Numbered from the stretch's first letter, positions 51,069 through 59,842 are shown. The stretch: DNA of 64,000 bases from JBBSOK01 sp965219125 (GCA_965219125.1 CBDCMO010000002.1:2666001-2730000); one strand, 5' to 3'. Made by a program: numbers and translations. The notes: a model not told the origin generated them from the sequence alone.

Positions 51069-51566
51069 ATGAAAAAATACCTTTTATTAATACTTTTTTT
51101 TCCATTACTTACTGCTTCGGCGCCTCATAAATTCTACGTGAGCATCACTAAAATTGAATATGTTAAAGAAAAGCAATCGCTACAGGTAATCACAAAAATC
51201 TTTACAGACGATATTGAGAAAGCACTTCAACAACAGTACGACCCTTCAATTAGCATCGGCACAAAGAAGGAAACCGAAAAAGATACCGATTTTCTTAAAA
51301 GTTATATACTTCAACATTTAAAAATTTCAGTAAATGGAAAACCTGCAACGCTTAATTACATTGGACAAGAATATGATATAGATATGGTAGACGCCTATAT
51401 TGAAATAACAAATGTGAAAGATTTAAAATCGTTAAAAGTTGAAAATAAAATGCTCTTCGACATTTTTGAGGAACAACAGAATATAATTCATTTAAAAACC
51501 CCAACCACCCGCAGAAGCCTAATATTGGAACGTGACAAACCAAACGGCGTGTTAAACTTCGAGTAA
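51069..51566 (+). CDS. DUF6702-like exported protein
   Basis: 165 residues with a signal peptide (about 1-17, ending TASA). The mature protein begins PHKFYVSITKIEYVKEKQSLQV in part, an ordered beta-strand pattern. Conserved-looking elements are IFTDDIEKALQQQY and YILQHLKISVNGK. By pattern and by its position before an M1 metallopeptidase gene, it matches the Bacteroidota family DUF6702; this is from memory. Function unknown. It sits 21 bp after the broken paralogue and 58 bp before the peptidase. Confidence 0.72.
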   Translation: MKKYLLLILFFPLLTASAPHKFYVSITKIEYVKEKQSLQVITKIFTDDIEKALQQQYDPSISIGTKKETEKDTDFLKSYILQHLKISVNGKPATLNYIGQEYDIDMVDAYIEITNVKDLKSLKVENKMLFDIFEEQQNIIHLKTPTTRRSLILERDKPNGVLNFE

Positions 51567-51573
51567 ATTATGC

Positions 51574-51600
51574 GGGTATCACTTAGATACCTTACTTTTA
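51574..51600 (+). terminator. Possible weak terminator after the DUF6702-like gene
   Basis: Short stem GGTATC/GATACC (51575-51580 with 51586-51591) followed by TTACTTTTA. Weak stem and interrupted T-run, so it may be only partial. Confidence 0.3.
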
Positions 51601-51624
51601 AAAACTACAAAACCAAATCTTAAT

Positions 51625-53928
51625 ATGAATATTTTTAAATCCTTACTTTTTATTGCTGCAATTGCAGTTTCAATACCAACGCTTGCTCAAGATAAAGATA
51701 AAAACGAGCGCGATCCCGGCCATGAAAATACCAATCGTTTTAGGCAAATGTATCAAGAATTTGCTACTCCAAATCAATATAGGTCTGCAAGCGGCGCGCC
51801 CGGACCAAATTACTATCAGCAGCAAGCAGATTATGTAATGGCTGTGGAATTGGATGATAAGAATCATAAACTTTCTGGGGAAGAAACCATTACGTATTCA
51901 AATAATTCGCCAGATATTCTCAATTATCTTTGGGTACAATTGGATCAGAATGTTCGCGAAAAAAACAGCAAATCTCCATTAATTGAACCTGCGAGCGCAA
52001 CGGCTGCAAACCAAGTTAAAACATTTGTTGATACGTATATGGAAGAACCTTTTGATGGCGGTTTCAATATAATGGAAGTAAAAGACGCAAAAGGAAACAA
52101 TCTTACACATACCATAAACCAAACAATGATGCGGGTTGAAATGCCGCAACCGCTAAAGCCGGGCGAGAAATTTGGGTTCGCAATAAAATGGTGGTACAAT
52201 ATTAATAATCACGTAGTGGACAGAGCGAGAAGTGGTTATGAAGAATTTGAAGATGGTAATAGAGGCTATGTAATCGCACAGTTTTACCCAAGAATGGCAG
52301 TTTATAATGATGTTGAAGGATGGCAAAATAGTCAGTTTTGGGGTCGTGATGAGTTTGCTTTACCCTTCGGAAATTTTGATGTAAGCATAACGGTACCAGC
52401 AGATCATACACTTGATGGCACAGGAGATTTGCAAAACAGAAAAGAAGTTTTTAGCAGTGAAATGATGAAGCGTTATGAGCAAGCTAAAAAGAGTTATGAC
52501 AAACCCATTATAATTGTGACGCAAGCTGAAGCAGAAGCTGCTTCTAAAGGATTTTCAACCCAAAAGAAAACTTGGAAATTTAAGGCGGAAATGGTACGCG
52601 ATTATGCATTTGCAACGTCAAGAAGATACATTTGGGATATGATGGCCGTGAAAATGAAAACTAAAGATGTTATGGCCGTTTCTTTATATCCGCCGGAAGG
52701 AAACCCACTTTGGGAAGATTGGAGCACGCGTGTTGTGGCAAGTACATTGCAATCTTACAGTCGTATGACATTTGATTTTCCGTACCCAAAGGCAATTTCT
52801 GTAAATGCAAAAAATCAAGGAATGGAATATCCTATGATATGCTGGAATTACGGTCGCCCAGATAAGGATGGAACCATTTCCGAACGTACAAAATATGGGA
52901 TGATGAGTGTAATTATTCACGAAGTTGGGCATAACTATTTTCCAATGATTGTAAATAGTGATGAGCGCCAATGGACGTGGATGGACGAAGGTTTAAATAC
53001 ATTTGTACAGTATGTAGCAGAGCAGGATTTTGGTGAAAAACATCCCGATGCCATCGCGCCAAATAAAGAATATCCTTCCCGTCGCGGTCCAGCTAGAAAT
53101 ATAACCGATTATATGGGTGGCGACCAGAAATTTTTGGAACCAATAATGAGCAAAGGATTAAATGTGTATGCCTTTGGAAGTAATGCCTACGCAAAACCCG
53201 CAACTGGCCTTAACATTTTAAGGGAAACAGTAATGGGTAGAGAACTTTTTGATTATGCGTTTAAAACCTACGCCAACCGTTGGATGTTCAAGCACCCAAC
53301 GCCTGAAGATTTTTTCAGAACAATGGAAGATGCTTCTGCGGTAGATTTAGATTGGTTTTGGAGAGAATGGTTTTACACCACAGATTATGTAGATATAGGT
53401 GTTGAAGATGTGAAAAAATATTTCGTATCATCAAAAATGACAAAGGAAGTTAAAGAAATGATGGCGAAACGAAATATAAGCGAAGCCGATATACCGCCAA
53501 TGGTTTATATGATTGAAGAAGGAGCTGAAGATTTTGATGAAAGCATGCGCAATGCAAAATTGGATGATGTGCAAACGTTGACAGATTATATAAACAAAAA
53601 TGTGCCAGATTCTGAAAGACCACTTTTAAAAAGACCGAAGTATTTTTATCAAGTAAAATTTACAAAACCGGGCGGAATTCCAATGCCAATTATTGCAGAA
53701 TATACGTATGCTGACGGTAGTAAAGAAAGAATAAAATATCCAGCCGAAATTTGGAGAAAAAATGATACAGATGTTAGCAAAACATTAGCAACAGACAAGG
53801 AATTAACTGGTGTTGTGGTAGATCCGGACGAAGAAACTGCAGATATTGACACATCAAATAACTCTTGGCCACAACGTAAAAAATTGGGCGAATTTGACTC
53901 TTTCAAGAAAAAAGAAGGTAAAAATTAA
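51625..53928 (+). CDS. M1-family zinc metallopeptidase, exported
   Basis: A 767-residue aminopeptidase N-like protein with a signal peptide (about 1-21, ending TLAQD). The zinc site is HEVGH (H432, E433, H436) with the distal ligand E455 in WMDEGLNTFVQY. The exopeptidase GxMEN-type motif is replaced here by NQGMEYPMICW, as in the Bacteroidota subgroup. A propeptide-like N-terminal beta domain precedes the catalytic region, and a helical C-terminal region follows. No sorting domain is present, so it is probably periplasmic. It is preceded by the DUF6702-like gene, an association that appears recurrent. Confidence 0.88.
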   Translation: MNIFKSLLFIAAIAVSIPTLAQDKDKNERDPGHENTNRFRQMYQEFATPNQYRSASGAPGPNYYQQQADYVMAVELDDKNHKLSGEETITYSNNSPDILNYLWVQLDQNVREKNSKSPLIEPASATAANQVKTFVDTYMEEPFDGGFNIMEVKDAKGNNLTHTINQTMMRVEMPQPLKPGEKFGFAIKWWYNINNHVVDRARSGYEEFEDGNRGYVIAQFYPRMAVYNDVEGWQNSQFWGRDEFALPFGNFDVSITVPADHTLDGTGDLQNRKEVFSSEMMKRYEQAKKSYDKPIIIVTQAEAEAASKGFSTQKKTWKFKAEMVRDYAFATSRRYIWDMMAVKMKTKDVMAVSLYPPEGNPLWEDWSTRVVASTLQSYSRMTFDFPYPKAISVNAKNQGMEYPMICWNYGRPDKDGTISERTKYGMMSVIIHEVGHNYFPMIVNSDERQWTWMDEGLNTFVQYVAEQDFGEKHPDAIAPNKEYPSRRGPARNITDYMGGDQKFLEPIMSKGLNVYAFGSNAYAKPATGLNILRETVMGRELFDYAFKTYANRWMFKHPTPEDFFRTMEDASAVDLDWFWREWFYTTDYVDIGVEDVKKYFVSSKMTKEVKEMMAKRNISEADIPPMVYMIEEGAEDFDESMRNAKLDDVQTLTDYINKNVPDSERPLLKRPKYFYQVKFTKPGGIPMPIIAEYTYADGSKERIKYPAEIWRKNDTDVSKTLATDKELTGVVVDPDEETADIDTSNNSWPQRKKLGEFDSFKKKEGKN

Positions 53929-54050
53929 AAAATTTAAGTTTTGAAATAATTTTTTTGTGGTGTAATTTTTTTTGATTTAAATCTCAAGAAGGGTTAAAAT
54001 CAGAAGAAATTGCAAAGCAAAATTTGCTGAGATTATTAAATAGAAATTCA

Positions 54051-54578
54051 ATGATGAAATTTAAGATAATAATACTTATAACTATTTTCTTCTGCATAAA
54101 TGAAACGAAGGCACAGAATGCAAAAACTTTAAAACCAGCAACGCAACTTTTGGATAACGCTTACAAAGTAGCCAGTTCAGAAAATAAAAAAGTCTTTGTT
54201 TTTTTCCACGCGTCTTGGTGCGGTTGGTGCAAAAAGATGGACAAGCAAATTAAAGATGCTGAAGTTGCAAACTCTTTTAACAAAAATTACGTATTTGTTC
54301 ATTTAGATGTTAACGAACCGGATAATAAAAAGGATTTGGAAAATCCGGGCGCCGATACTTATTTAAAACAATTTGGTGGCGATAAAGCTGGAATGCCATT
54401 TTGGTTGGTTTTGGATACAGATAAAAAGGTGATAACGGATAGTTTTATAAATAATGAAAATCTTGGATGTCCTTCTTCGGCTGATGAAGTGTCAGAATTT
54501 TTAGTGAAACTTCAAGCAACATCAAAGTTGAATGCTAATGAATTAGCAACTATATCAGAAGTTTTTCTTCGAAAGTAA
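54051..54578 (+). CDS. Exported thioredoxin-like protein (DUF255/Thioredoxin_7 type)
   Basis: 175 residues from the ATG at 54051 (signal peptide about 1-22, ending ETKAQ). The active site is WCGWC in FFHASWCGWCKKMDKQI, and the cis-proline is in AGMPFWLVLD. VFVHLDVNEPDNKKDLENPG fits the thiol-disulfide interchange family DsbD-gamma/thioredoxin_7. It is probably periplasmic and acts on disulfides; the client is unknown. The TTG at 54024 is an inferior start because it precedes the export signal by nine non-hydrophobic residues. Confidence 0.85.
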   Translation: MMKFKIIILITIFFCINETKAQNAKTLKPATQLLDNAYKVASSENKKVFVFFHASWCGWCKKMDKQIKDAEVANSFNKNYVFVHLDVNEPDNKKDLENPGADTYLKQFGGDKAGMPFWLVLDTDKKVITDSFINNENLGCPSSADEVSEFLVKLQATSKLNANELATISEVFLRK

Positions 54579-54707
54579 TTCTAAATTATGTTGTATTAAA
54601 GTAGATTCTACATAACTACTGACTATCGTATTCTTAAAATAAGCCTAAATTATAGCCTATTCGCGTAAAAAATATTCTATTAAAAATTCAATTACGAAAT
54701 TAGCATT

Positions 54708-54715
54708 TATATTTG
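54708..54715 (+). promoter_or_regulatory. Candidate -7 box just upstream of tatA
   Basis: TATATTTG followed by CAC matches TANNTTTGC. It ends only 4 bp before the ATG at 54720, which would make the transcript leaderless or nearly so. Confidence 0.42.
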
Positions 54716-54719
54716 CACT

Positions 54720-55007
54720 ATGATTTTTCAAGCATTCTTCTTATTTATTGGTGGTACCGAAATTGGTTTTATCCTTTTTATCGTGCTGCTTGTTTTTGGT
54801 GCGGACAAAGTGCCGGAAATTGCCAAAAGTTTGGGGCAAGGTTTGCGCCAATTAAAAGATGCAACCAATGACATTAAAGGAGAAATTACCAAAAGTGCTG
54901 AAAAAAACAATCTGAATTTTGACATCACCAAAGATGTTAGAAAGGAAATTGACGCCGTAAAGGATGATATTGAAGATATTTCAGGTCCCGTAAAGCGCAA
55001 CTTCTAA
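54720..55007 (+). CDS. tatA: Twin-arginine translocase subunit TatA/TatB
   Basis: A 95-residue protein with one N-terminal membrane helix (about 10-27), the hinge FGADKVPEIAKSLGQGLRQLKDA and an amphipathic helix. The conserved GxxE at the start of the helix is GGTEIGF. It forms the pore-forming or docking part of the Tat pathway for folded proteins. TatC is not encoded in the window. PAP2 follows directly, with the ATG immediately after the stop. Confidence 0.88.
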   Translation: MIFQAFFLFIGGTEIGFILFIVLLVFGADKVPEIAKSLGQGLRQLKDATNDIKGEITKSAEKNNLNFDITKDVRKEIDAVKDDIEDISGPVKRNF

Positions 55008-55589
55008 ATGCTTGAAACCCTAAAAGATTGGGATAGAGATTTATTTATTTACCTTAACAATCTTGGCATAGACAACCTAAACGGTTTTTGGCTTTTTGTT
55101 ACCCAACCACAAAATTGGATTCCACTATATATCTTTTTCATCTTTTTAATTTTCAGATATTATAAACTTAAAAGAGGATTAATTGTGGTTCTTTGTATGT
55201 TATCTGCGCTGGCAGTAACTGTTTTAGTGACTGATTTAACCAAAGATTACGTTTCTCGCCTAAGACCAAATAATGTTGAAGCACTTTCAACTTTAATTCG
55301 AATTCTTCAAAAACCAACCAACTATAGTTTCTTCTCAGGTCACGCTTCAAGCAGTTTTGTGGTAACAGTTTTTGTAGTTTTAGTTATTAAAAAGTATAGC
55401 AGATATATTTTTCTTGCTTTTTTATGGCCTCTTCTTTTTGTGTCGAGCAGGATATTTGTTGGTGTCCACTATCCAAGCGATGTTTTTGTGGGTGCGTTAG
55501 TTGGAACTTTAATTGCTTTTTTCTTGTATTATATTTGTAAGTTCTTACTAGAAAAAAATTCGAACTTCAACTGCAAAACTAAATTATAA
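55008..55589 (+). CDS. PAP2-family membrane phosphatase
   Basis: A 193-residue integral membrane phosphatase (about five helices). Phosphatase signatures: KDYVSRLRP (K-x6-RP), FFSGHASS (PSGH-type) and SRIFVGVHYPSDV (SR-x5-H-x3-D). It dephosphorylates lipid phosphates, such as undecaprenyl pyrophosphate or phosphatidic acid; the exact substrate is unclear. It starts directly after the tatA stop (TAA ATG) and must be co-transcribed. Confidence 0.88.
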   Translation: MLETLKDWDRDLFIYLNNLGIDNLNGFWLFVTQPQNWIPLYIFFIFLIFRYYKLKRGLIVVLCMLSALAVTVLVTDLTKDYVSRLRPNNVEALSTLIRILQKPTNYSFFSGHASSSFVVTVFVVLVIKKYSRYIFLAFLWPLLFVSSRIFVGVHYPSDVFVGALVGTLIAFFLYYICKFLLEKNSNFNCKTKL

Positions 55590-55594
55590 AATAA

Positions 55595-56236
55595 CTATTT
55601 CATTCTGCTTATAGTCAACCCATCGCGAATAGGCAATAAAACGGTTTCTAAATTGGGATGTTCGTTTATTGTTTTATTATACTTCAATAGCGCTTTTGTA
55701 TCAACATCATCATCTTTTAAACCTTCCACAACCTTGCCACTCCAAAGTACATTGTCGCTTAAAATAACCGACCCTTTTTTTAACTTCGGAAGAATTATTT
55801 CAAGATAATTTGGATAGTTACTTTTATCGGCATCAATAAATACCAAATCGAATGTTTTTTCTAACTTCGGAATAATCTCCAACCCATTTCCTAAATGCTG
55901 AAAAATCTGATTTCCATATTCTGAAGCATCAAAATATTTCCGTTGAAAATCAAACAATTCTTCGTTAATATCTATTGTATGAAGTTCGCCATTTTCCTGC
56001 ATTCCCTCAGCTAAACAAAGGGCTGAATAACCAGTATATGTTCCAATTTCCAAAATATTTTTCGGTTGAATTAATTTTGAAATTATACTTAAAATCCTGC
56101 CCTGCAAATGACCGCTCAGCATTCGTGGTTGAAGCTGCTTTTGCCACGTTTCCCGGTTTAATTGTTGAAGTAATTCCGGCTCGGGTTGCGAATGATTTTC
56201 AACGTAATCATTCAAATCTTCAGATATAAAATTCAA
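55595..56236 (-). CDS. O-methyltransferase (caffeoyl-CoA OMT-like)
   Basis: A 213-residue SAM-dependent methyltransferase. The SAM motif is ILEIGTYTGYSALCLAEGM. FDLVFIDADKSNYPNYLEIILPKLKKGSVILSDNVLWSGKV in part contains the metal-binding D and the DN pair of Mg2+-dependent catechol OMTs. It lies next to the kynurenine genes on the same strand, so an aromatic o-diphenol substrate is conceivable; this is inference. It converges with PAP2 across 5 bp. Confidence 0.85.
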   Translation of the reverse strand: MNFISEDLNDYVENHSQPEPELLQQLNRETWQKQLQPRMLSGHLQGRILSIISKLIQPKNILEIGTYTGYSALCLAEGMQENGELHTIDINEELFDFQRKYFDASEYGNQIFQHLGNGLEIIPKLEKTFDLVFIDADKSNYPNYLEIILPKLKKGSVILSDNVLWSGKVVEGLKDDDVDTKALLKYNKTINEHPNLETVLLPIRDGLTISRMK

Positions 56237-56298
56237 AATATAGTAGAGTAGTTTTGTTATATCAATTATAATTTTGAAGTGTTCATAAAGCTATTGTA

Positions 56299-57384
56299 TT
56301 ACTCTCCCAAAATCCTATCAACTAACTTCTTTTTCTCAGCTTCATCATCGCCACAAAGCCATTTTATTACGTTATCGTCCCAAATGGCATCGCATTGTTC
56401 AGTTGTCAAAATTTTTCTGTCTATTGCTAAATCCAAAATTTTTCCGGGATAGGAAGATTGTACGGCGCTTTCCATTTCGCCCAAAGGATACGGATCGTCC
56501 AAGCCCATTAAAACTTGTTTAAATCCTTGATTTCTTACTAATAATTCTAATCCGCCGGTATCGTGAAGCAACGTATCAAAAAAGATGTTTTTATGTCCAA
56601 CCGCTTTTCGAGGATGGGATTTTCCTTCAAATAAATCGGGACGGCCATCAAAACCTTGTATTCTTCTGCCTAAATTTATTTGAGCCAACTGTCCGCCGTG
56701 TGCAAAACAAGTTCGCATTCCGGGATATTTATCTGCATAACCATTTAAAGTTAAGAAATGATAAGCATCTGCACATTGTGCCAACATCCAAATAAGGTGA
56801 AAACGCCACGACGTATTTTCAAGTTTTATAAATTTTTCGCCATCGTACGGATGTATTTCAACCGCAAGATTATATTTTGAAGCAAGTTCAAAAATGGGTT
56901 CATTTTCTTCATCAAAAATACAACGCCACGTGCCGATGGTGTCCATATAATGCGTTGGCAAACAGAGTAATCTCAAGCCTAAAGTTTCAACGCAACGTTC
57001 CATTTCCCACAAAGCACCGCGAACAAAACCTGGATGAACAACAAAGCCACACGTAAATTTAGTTGGATTTTCGTGTTGAACGCGCGCATTAAAATCATTT
57101 TGAAAACGCAAAGCCTGTTTCATTTCTTCAACTCGTAAACCGTTGCCGTATAATTGGGAAAGATTTAAAACAACAGCGTGGTCAATTTTAAAACGCTCCA
57201 TCCATTCAAGTTTCTCCTTTAAGAAAAAACTAGAATCGGTAACCGGACGGCTCCAATCTTTTTGAAGCATAAATTTACGGTCTTTATCTACCCAAAAAAT
57301 ACCTTTATCCTGCATAAACTGAGGGATTTCCTCGGGATATGGAAGTAGGTGTGAATGTCCGTTTATACGTAGTTTGCGTCTCAT
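56299..57384 (-). CDS. ACMSD-like amidohydrolase (aminocarboxymuconate-semialdehyde decarboxylase)
   Basis: 361 residues from the ATG at 57384 (MRRKLRINGHSHLL). A metal-dependent amidohydrolase with zinc ligands H10 and H12 in NGHSHLL, a histidine in EIHPYDGEKF, a histidine in CFAHGG, and a metal-binding Asp in LMGLDDPYPLGEM. This fits 2-amino-3-carboxymuconate-6-semialdehyde decarboxylase, which diverts the 3-hydroxyanthranilate ring-cleavage product from NAD synthesis to degradation. The upstream 38 codons of a longer reading are encoded by a dispersed repeat and are rejected. It stands with the other kynurenine-degradation genes. Family membership is strong, and the precise enzyme is supported by context. 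Confidence 0.82.
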   Translation of the reverse strand: MRRKLRINGHSHLLPYPEEIPQFMQDKGIFWVDKDRKFMLQKDWSRPVTDSSFFLKEKLEWMERFKIDHAVVLNLSQLYGNGLRVEEMKQALRFQNDFNARVQHENPTKFTCGFVVHPGFVRGALWEMERCVETLGLRLLCLPTHYMDTIGTWRCIFDEENEPIFELASKYNLAVEIHPYDGEKFIKLENTSWRFHLIWMLAQCADAYHFLTLNGYADKYPGMRTCFAHGGQLAQINLGRRIQGFDGRPDLFEGKSHPRKAVGHKNIFFDTLLHDTGGLELLVRNQGFKQVLMGLDDPYPLGEMESAVQSSYPGKILDLAIDRKILTTEQCDAIWDDNVIKWLCGDDEAEKKKLVDRILGE

Positions 57385-57433
57385 TATATAAAATATTTTG
57401 TTGGCTGTGGCATTTTGATAACTATAAATATTT

Positions 57434-57496
57434 GGGCGTGTCCCTAAACGGGCCGGGCTTTCAGCGCTACATGGTAGCGTCTTCAATCCCTCACGC
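57434..57496. repeat. Dispersed Bacteroidota repeat (GGGCGTG...GGGCCGGGCTTTC...CCCTCACGC type)
   Basis: About 63 bp between the SDR and ACMSD genes, starting GGGCGTGTCCCT, then GGGCCGGGCTTTCAGCG, a small hairpin CGCTAC/GTAGCG, and ending TCAATCCCTCACGC. I recall related sequences in many flavobacterial genomes. Its GC content is above that of the region. Confidence 0.7.
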
Positions 57497-57510
57497 AATT
57501 TCGTAAAAAC

Positions 57511-58296
57511 TTATAAACTTTTGGTTCTTCCACCGTCAACAGGCAGGTTTATTCCATTTATATAACTTGCTGCTTCGCTTGCCAAAAAGGCTACTGCATT
57601 TGCAATTTCGCCAGGTTGCGCAAAACGTCTTGCGGGAACTAAGCTTTTCATAAAATCGCTCGCCTCCTTTTCGCTTTTATCCATTCGTTTCGCAGCATTT
57701 CCCACAATATCCTCCAACCTATCGGTTGCCGTAAAGCCGGGCAAAACATTATTAACGGTTATGCCGAATTGTCCCAATTCATTTGCCAGCGTTTTACTCC
57801 AACTTGCAACGGCACCACGAATGGTATTGCTAACGCCAAGACCATCAATGGGCTGCTTTACTGAAGTGGAAATAATATTAATTATCCGCCCGTAGTCTGC
57901 TTCTTTCATTCCTGGAACCACAGCTTGAACCAAAATTTGATTGCAAATTACGTGCATTGAAAATGCTTTTTCAAACTCATCAGTTTCCGCAGAAAAAATA
58001 GGACCACCTTTTGGACCACCTGTATTATTAACCAAAATATGAATTGTCTTTTCTGAAGCCGCCATTTCAGCCTTCTTTTTTACTTCGTCCGGATTGGTAA
58101 AATCTGCGACAAAATAAGAATGTTTTTGTCCCTTATCAAAAGGCAATTCAATTAAAGTTTCCCGCAATTTTTCTTCATCACGTGCTACCAAAGTAATAGT
58201 CGCTCCCAATTTTGCTAATTGAATTGCTGTTGCTTTCCCAATTCCTGCCGTACTTCCGCAAACTAATGCGTTTTTATTTGTTAAGTCTAAATTCAT
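57511..58296 (-). CDS. SDR-family oxidoreductase with altered catalytic residues
   Basis: A 261-residue short-chain dehydrogenase-like protein. The cofactor motif CGSTAGIGKATA and the NNTGG structural motif are intact. The usual catalytic YxxxK is replaced: the aligned segment reads GVSNTIRGAV, so the Tyr position holds Ser (about 156) and the Lys position Arg (about 160). The C-terminus (INGINLPVDGG) is regular SDR. It is inside the kynurenine cluster between the semialdehyde dehydrogenase and ACMSD-like genes. The role is uncertain: it may be an SDR with a different mechanism or a non-oxidoreductase. Confidence 0.82.
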   Translation of the reverse strand: MNLDLTNKNALVCGSTAGIGKATAIQLAKLGATITLVARDEEKLRETLIELPFDKGQKHSYFVADFTNPDEVKKKAEMAASEKTIHILVNNTGGPKGGPIFSAETDEFEKAFSMHVICNQILVQAVVPGMKEADYGRIINIISTSVKQPIDGLGVSNTIRGAVASWSKTLANELGQFGITVNNVLPGFTATDRLEDIVGNAAKRMDKSEKEASDFMKSLVPARRFAQPGEIANAVAFLASEAASYINGINLPVDGGRTKSL

Positions 58297-58304
58297 ATTT
58301 ATTG

Positions 58305-58322
58305 CCTCGCTTTTTAGCGGGG
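58305..58322. other. Small hairpin in the SDR-ALDH gap
   Basis: CCTCGCT/AGCGGGG (58305-58311 with 58316-58322) with a 4-base loop. It lacks a T-run in the direction of the neighbouring minus-strand genes, so a terminator role is not supported. Confidence 0.4.
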
Positions 58323-58365
58323 TATCTTTTTTATTATATTTTCAATTTTTGAAAAACTTCGAATT

Positions 58366-58389
58366 CAATTTCAGTTTCAATTTCAGTTT
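58366..58389. repeat. Two exact 12-bp tandem units (CAATTTCAGTTT)
   Basis: CAATTTCAGTTT twice in a row, followed by the degenerate CGATTTCATTC. Similar in style to the TTCAAC microsatellite at 46998-47021. Confidence 0.85.
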
Positions 58390-58394
58390 CGATT

Positions 58395-59840
58395 TCATTC
58401 ATATTTAATACAAACATTTTTAGTTTCAGTAAAAAAGTTTAACGCTTCAAAACCACCTTCACGACCAACGCCGCTATCTTTCATTCCGCCAAAAGGGGTT
58501 CTTAAATCTCGATTAAGCCACGTATTTATCCATACTATTCCGGATTCTAAATGCTTGCTCAGTCGCATACTTCGGTCGAGATTGCTGGTCCAAACGGTTG
58601 CTGATAGTCCATATTTTACGTCGTTTGCCATTTTTATCACATCTTCTTCTTTTTCAAAAGACATGATTGTTACAACGGGGCCGAAAACTTCTTCTTGGTT
58701 AATTCGACAGTTGTTATCGATAATTTCGATGACAGTTGGCTCTAAATAATAACCGTTTTCCAGACCCTTAATGTTTACACGATTGCCGCCGCATAAAATT
58801 TTTCCTCCTTCTTTTTCAGCAATTTTAATGTACGATTCAACTTTTTCAAGATGAGGTTTGCTAACCAAAGCTCCCATTGTAGAATCGGCTTGCATTGGGT
58901 CGCCCACTTTCATTAAGTTCACAAATTTAACGAAGTCTTCTTTAAACTTTTTATAAAGCGAACTTTCAACAAAAATACGACTGCCGCAAAGACAAATTTG
59001 ACCTTGATTGCTAAAAGATGACTTTAACGTTGTTGCCATCATTTTATCATAATTGCAATCTGCAAAAATTATATTTGGGTTTTTACCACCAAGTTCCAAT
59101 GATAATTTTTTAAACATTGGTGCCGCAGTTCTGGCAATATGTTCGCCTGTTTGTGTGCCGCCCGTAAAGGATATTGCTTTAATGTTTTTATGTTCAACAA
59201 TTGCTTGTCCAGCTTTTGTTCCTTCTCCGTGAACTATGTTTAAAACACCTTTTGGTAAACCTGCTTTGTTGCAAATTTCGCCAAGCATTGATGCTGTCAT
59301 TGGCGTTACTTCGCTGGGTTTTGCAACAACACAATTACCGGCGGCGATGGCTGGCGCGATTTTCCATGTGAAGAGATAAAGCGGCAAATTCCATGGCGAA
59401 ATACAGCCAACAACACCCAAAGGTTCTTTTATTGTGAAGTTTAACGTATTTAAACCAATACTTTCGTGGGCTTCGCTTGAAAATTGCGTAATAGCATTTC
59501 CAAAAAAACGAAAATTTGCCGATGCTCTTGGAATATCTACTGACAATGCCAAACTCAACGGTTTGCCGTTATCAACAGATTCTGCCGTGGCAAGTTCAAC
59601 GAGATTTTCTTCAATTAAATCGGCGATTTTAAGAAGGATTCTACTTCGTTTTTCAATAGGTGTTTTTCTCCAATCTTCAAAAGCTATTGCTGCAGCTTCG
59701 TATGCCATTTCAATATCATCAATGTTTGAATTGGCTATTTGCGCATACAATTCGCCATTTGATGGATTATAGTTGTCCAACCATTTTTTTGAAAGTGGTT
59801 CGCGGTATTCGCCGTTTATAAAGTTTAGGATTTTTTGCAT
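58395..59840 (-). CDS. 2-aminomuconate/hydroxymuconic semialdehyde dehydrogenase
   Basis: A 481-residue NAD(P)+-dependent aldehyde dehydrogenase. Catalytic C283 is in NQGQICLCGSR and the general-base Glu is in LELGGKNP. GCISPWNLPLYLFTWKI and SFTGGTQTGEHIA are family blocks; FGGMKDSGVGREGG closes the substrate site. The closest family by eye is the 2-aminomuconate-6-semialdehyde/2-hydroxymuconate-6-semialdehyde dehydrogenases (AMSDH). This fits the step after ACMSD in kynurenine degradation. It starts 2 bp after the stop of the GNAT gene. Confidence 0.85.
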   Translation of the reverse strand: MQKILNFINGEYREPLSKKWLDNYNPSNGELYAQIANSNIDDIEMAYEAAAIAFEDWRKTPIEKRSRILLKIADLIEENLVELATAESVDNGKPLSLALSVDIPRASANFRFFGNAITQFSSEAHESIGLNTLNFTIKEPLGVVGCISPWNLPLYLFTWKIAPAIAAGNCVVAKPSEVTPMTASMLGEICNKAGLPKGVLNIVHGEGTKAGQAIVEHKNIKAISFTGGTQTGEHIARTAAPMFKKLSLELGGKNPNIIFADCNYDKMMATTLKSSFSNQGQICLCGSRIFVESSLYKKFKEDFVKFVNLMKVGDPMQADSTMGALVSKPHLEKVESYIKIAEKEGGKILCGGNRVNIKGLENGYYLEPTVIEIIDNNCRINQEEVFGPVVTIMSFEKEEDVIKMANDVKYGLSATVWTSNLDRSMRLSKHLESGIVWINTWLNRDLRTPFGGMKDSGVGREGGFEALNFFTETKNVCIKYE

Positions 59841-59842
59841 TC

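Noticed and set aside
57385..57498. 38-codon N-terminal extension of the ACMSD-like protein.
   Set aside because: It is encoded by a dispersed repeat; the family N-terminus (NGHSH zinc motif) starts soon after the ATG at 57384.
58305..58345. Hairpin CCTCGCT/AGCGGGG followed by a T-rich tract on plus as a terminator.
   Set aside because: The T-tract is in the plus direction, where no gene is being transcribed; the flanking genes run on minus.
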